Source: Geodermatophilus amargosae
GTDB taxonomy: Bacteria > Actinomycetota > Actinomycetes > Mycobacteriales > Geodermatophilaceae
Direction of reading: 5' to 3'
Length of the DNA stretch: 60,265 nt
Assembly (NCBI RefSeq): GCF_900116515.1
Contig: NZ_FPBA01000029.1
Span: 1-60,265, forward strand
Shown one piece after another: positions 59,599-60,265 of this stretch. The position numbers were made by a program, and so were the translations under genes. The notes beneath the pieces are model-generated. The model worked only from the letters and a program-made list of their open reading frames with translations. It was not told where the DNA came from and did no database searches. How positions within the stretch are numbered: position 1 is the first letter of the stretch; every line of letters begins with the position of its first letter.

Positions 59599-59925
59599 TC
59601 AGGACGGCCACCGAAACTCGACGCGAATCCATGTGACCTCGAGACCGCCGGGGACGACCTGTGGCCCGATGTGTCCGCCGACCAGACTGCGAGGAACCTG
59701 CCACGCCATCCGGCCAGCCATCTCCACCGCCTTGGCGGCCGCGACCGCGGTGAGCGCAAATGCCGACGCAGTGAGGACTGGCCCGGCGGTGGCGACCAGC
59801 GCCAGCGTCGGGAGCAGCGGGGGCCGCAGACGTGGAGCAATCCCGGCCGCTGCACGCCGAAAGGGGACGCTAGCCCCATCCCTATCGAAGATGGCGCTGG
59901 GCTCGACCGGCTGGTGATTCGTCAT
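59599..59925 (-). CDS. Small protein with a hydrophobic segment, unknown, may be cut at its C-terminus
   Basis: A 108-residue protein starting at an ATG with GGAGAG upstream. A polar N-terminus (about 1-30) leads into a hydrophobic segment (LPTLALVATAGPVLTASAFA, then LTAVAAAKAVEMAGRM) that can span the membrane once or twice, and a short end. The stop lies exactly at the border of the IS remnant, so the original reading frame may have been longer. No family was recognised. Confidence 0.55.
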   Translation of the reverse strand: MTNHQPVEPSAIFDRDGASVPFRRAAAGIAPRLRPPLLPTLALVATAGPVLTASAFALTAVAAAKAVEMAGRMAWQVPRSLVGGHIGPQVVPGGLEVTWIRVEFRWPS

Positions 59926-60153
59926 CGCATCTCTCCGTTTACACGGCAACCGTGGCCCATTGGACCACCACCGGGCCGGGATCTCGTCGATCGGGTCGGG
60001 CAGGCTTCCTGGGCGGGTTCCGCTGGCCGACGGTTGGCCGCGCCAGCCTAGGGCCGGGGCTGGCGCCGGGCCCCGCAGAGCCACGCCGTTGATGCTGGCC
60101 CAGGTCCGGGTGGACTGACAGTCGGCGGTACCAGTCAGCCTGACGAGGTCACT

Positions 60154-60265
60154 TCAGTCGCCGCTGGGCCGGTCGCCGCTGTGGTGGTCACCGGGGCGCT
60201 GGCCCCCGCCCTGGTTAGTGCCCCCGTCCTGGTTGTTGTCCCCGTCCTGGTTGTTGTCCACCGCG
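60154..60265 (-). CDS. C-terminal end of a Asn/Asp/Gly-rich repeat protein (partial)
   Basis: The last 36 residues of a frame entering the window from the right. It contains short repeats (DNNQDGDNNQDGGTNQGGG, then QRPGDHHSGDRPSGD) made of hydrophilic residues, typical of disordered or surface-linker tails. Everything upstream lies outside the window, so no function can be proposed. The 228 bases between this and the previous gene contain no support for another gene. Confidence 0.5.
   Translation of the reverse strand, partial: AVDNNQDGDNNQDGGTNQGGGQRPGDHHSGDRPSGD

Overview
The window is very G+C-rich and reads as the chromosome of an actinobacterium, most likely a member of the Geodermatophilaceae or a close relative. 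The main pointers are a 13E12-type HNH protein, a DUF3117 protein, the divergent glgM/glgC pair, the sigE-rseA-htrA-tatB run with mrp and an MgtE-like protein nearby (the layout known from mycobacteria), a spore-photoproduct-lyase-like gene, and a flagellin next to a tad/cpaF-type ATPase. GTG starts, GTGA/ATGA stop-start overlaps and promoters that sit 6-8 bases before the start codon (leaderless) are frequent. I saw no rRNA, tRNA or CRISPR array.

Layout. 1-14,280: housekeeping genes (HNH protein, tag, DUF3117, pepA, a DinB-like protein, an ABC exporter pair, a SARP/AfsR-type regulator, a CrtI-type oxidoreductase, a PAS-GAF-SpoIIE phosphatase) and the 3' part of splB. 14,276-25,198: an integrated element of 10.9 kb. 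25,195-36,548: the 5' part of splB, a GAF/ANTAR protein, a membrane protein, a second SpoIIE phosphatase, glgM/glgC, an RNA-ligase-like protein, an O-methyltransferase, and sigE-rseA-htrA-tatB. 36,553-52,914: mrp, azlCD, a chorismate mutase-GNAT fusion, DUF1003 and MgtE-like proteins, PhzF, an EamA exporter, a CoA-ester lyase, an acyl-CoA dehydrogenase, a ribbon-helix-helix regulator with a DUF4097/ABC-exporter operon, a quinone reductase, and an EthD/ThDP enzyme pair. 53,001-60,265: a GGDEF-EAL protein, a small membrane protein, a flagellin, a cpaF cut by an IS5-type remnant, and a partial repeat protein.

The main discovery is the integrated element. Its large serine recombinase (23,689-25,122) has inserted it inside splB, exactly in the codon of the second cysteine of the CxxxCxxC radical-SAM motif. 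Joining the two ends across a 5-bp core restores a 375-residue lyase, and the two inner ends join into a 50-bp attP with 19-base imperfect inverted arms. The element carries a leftward, translationally coupled cascade of small ORFans, a winged-helix protein whose gene contains a 22-bp-phased iteron array beside an A/T-rich purine tract (a candidate replication origin), a P27-type small terminase and an HK97-type capsid protein. I see no large terminase, portal, protease or tail genes, so it looks like a capsid-encoding phage satellite. At its left end is a cargo block of visibly lower G+C with a membrane protein built from eight 26-residue repeats and two unknown proteins.

Other structure of note: a hairpin repeat used as a terminator at two loci, three copies of an intergenic palindrome around the flagellin gene, an internal duplication in the flagellin, and a multi-palindrome operator in front of the ribbon-helix-helix gene.
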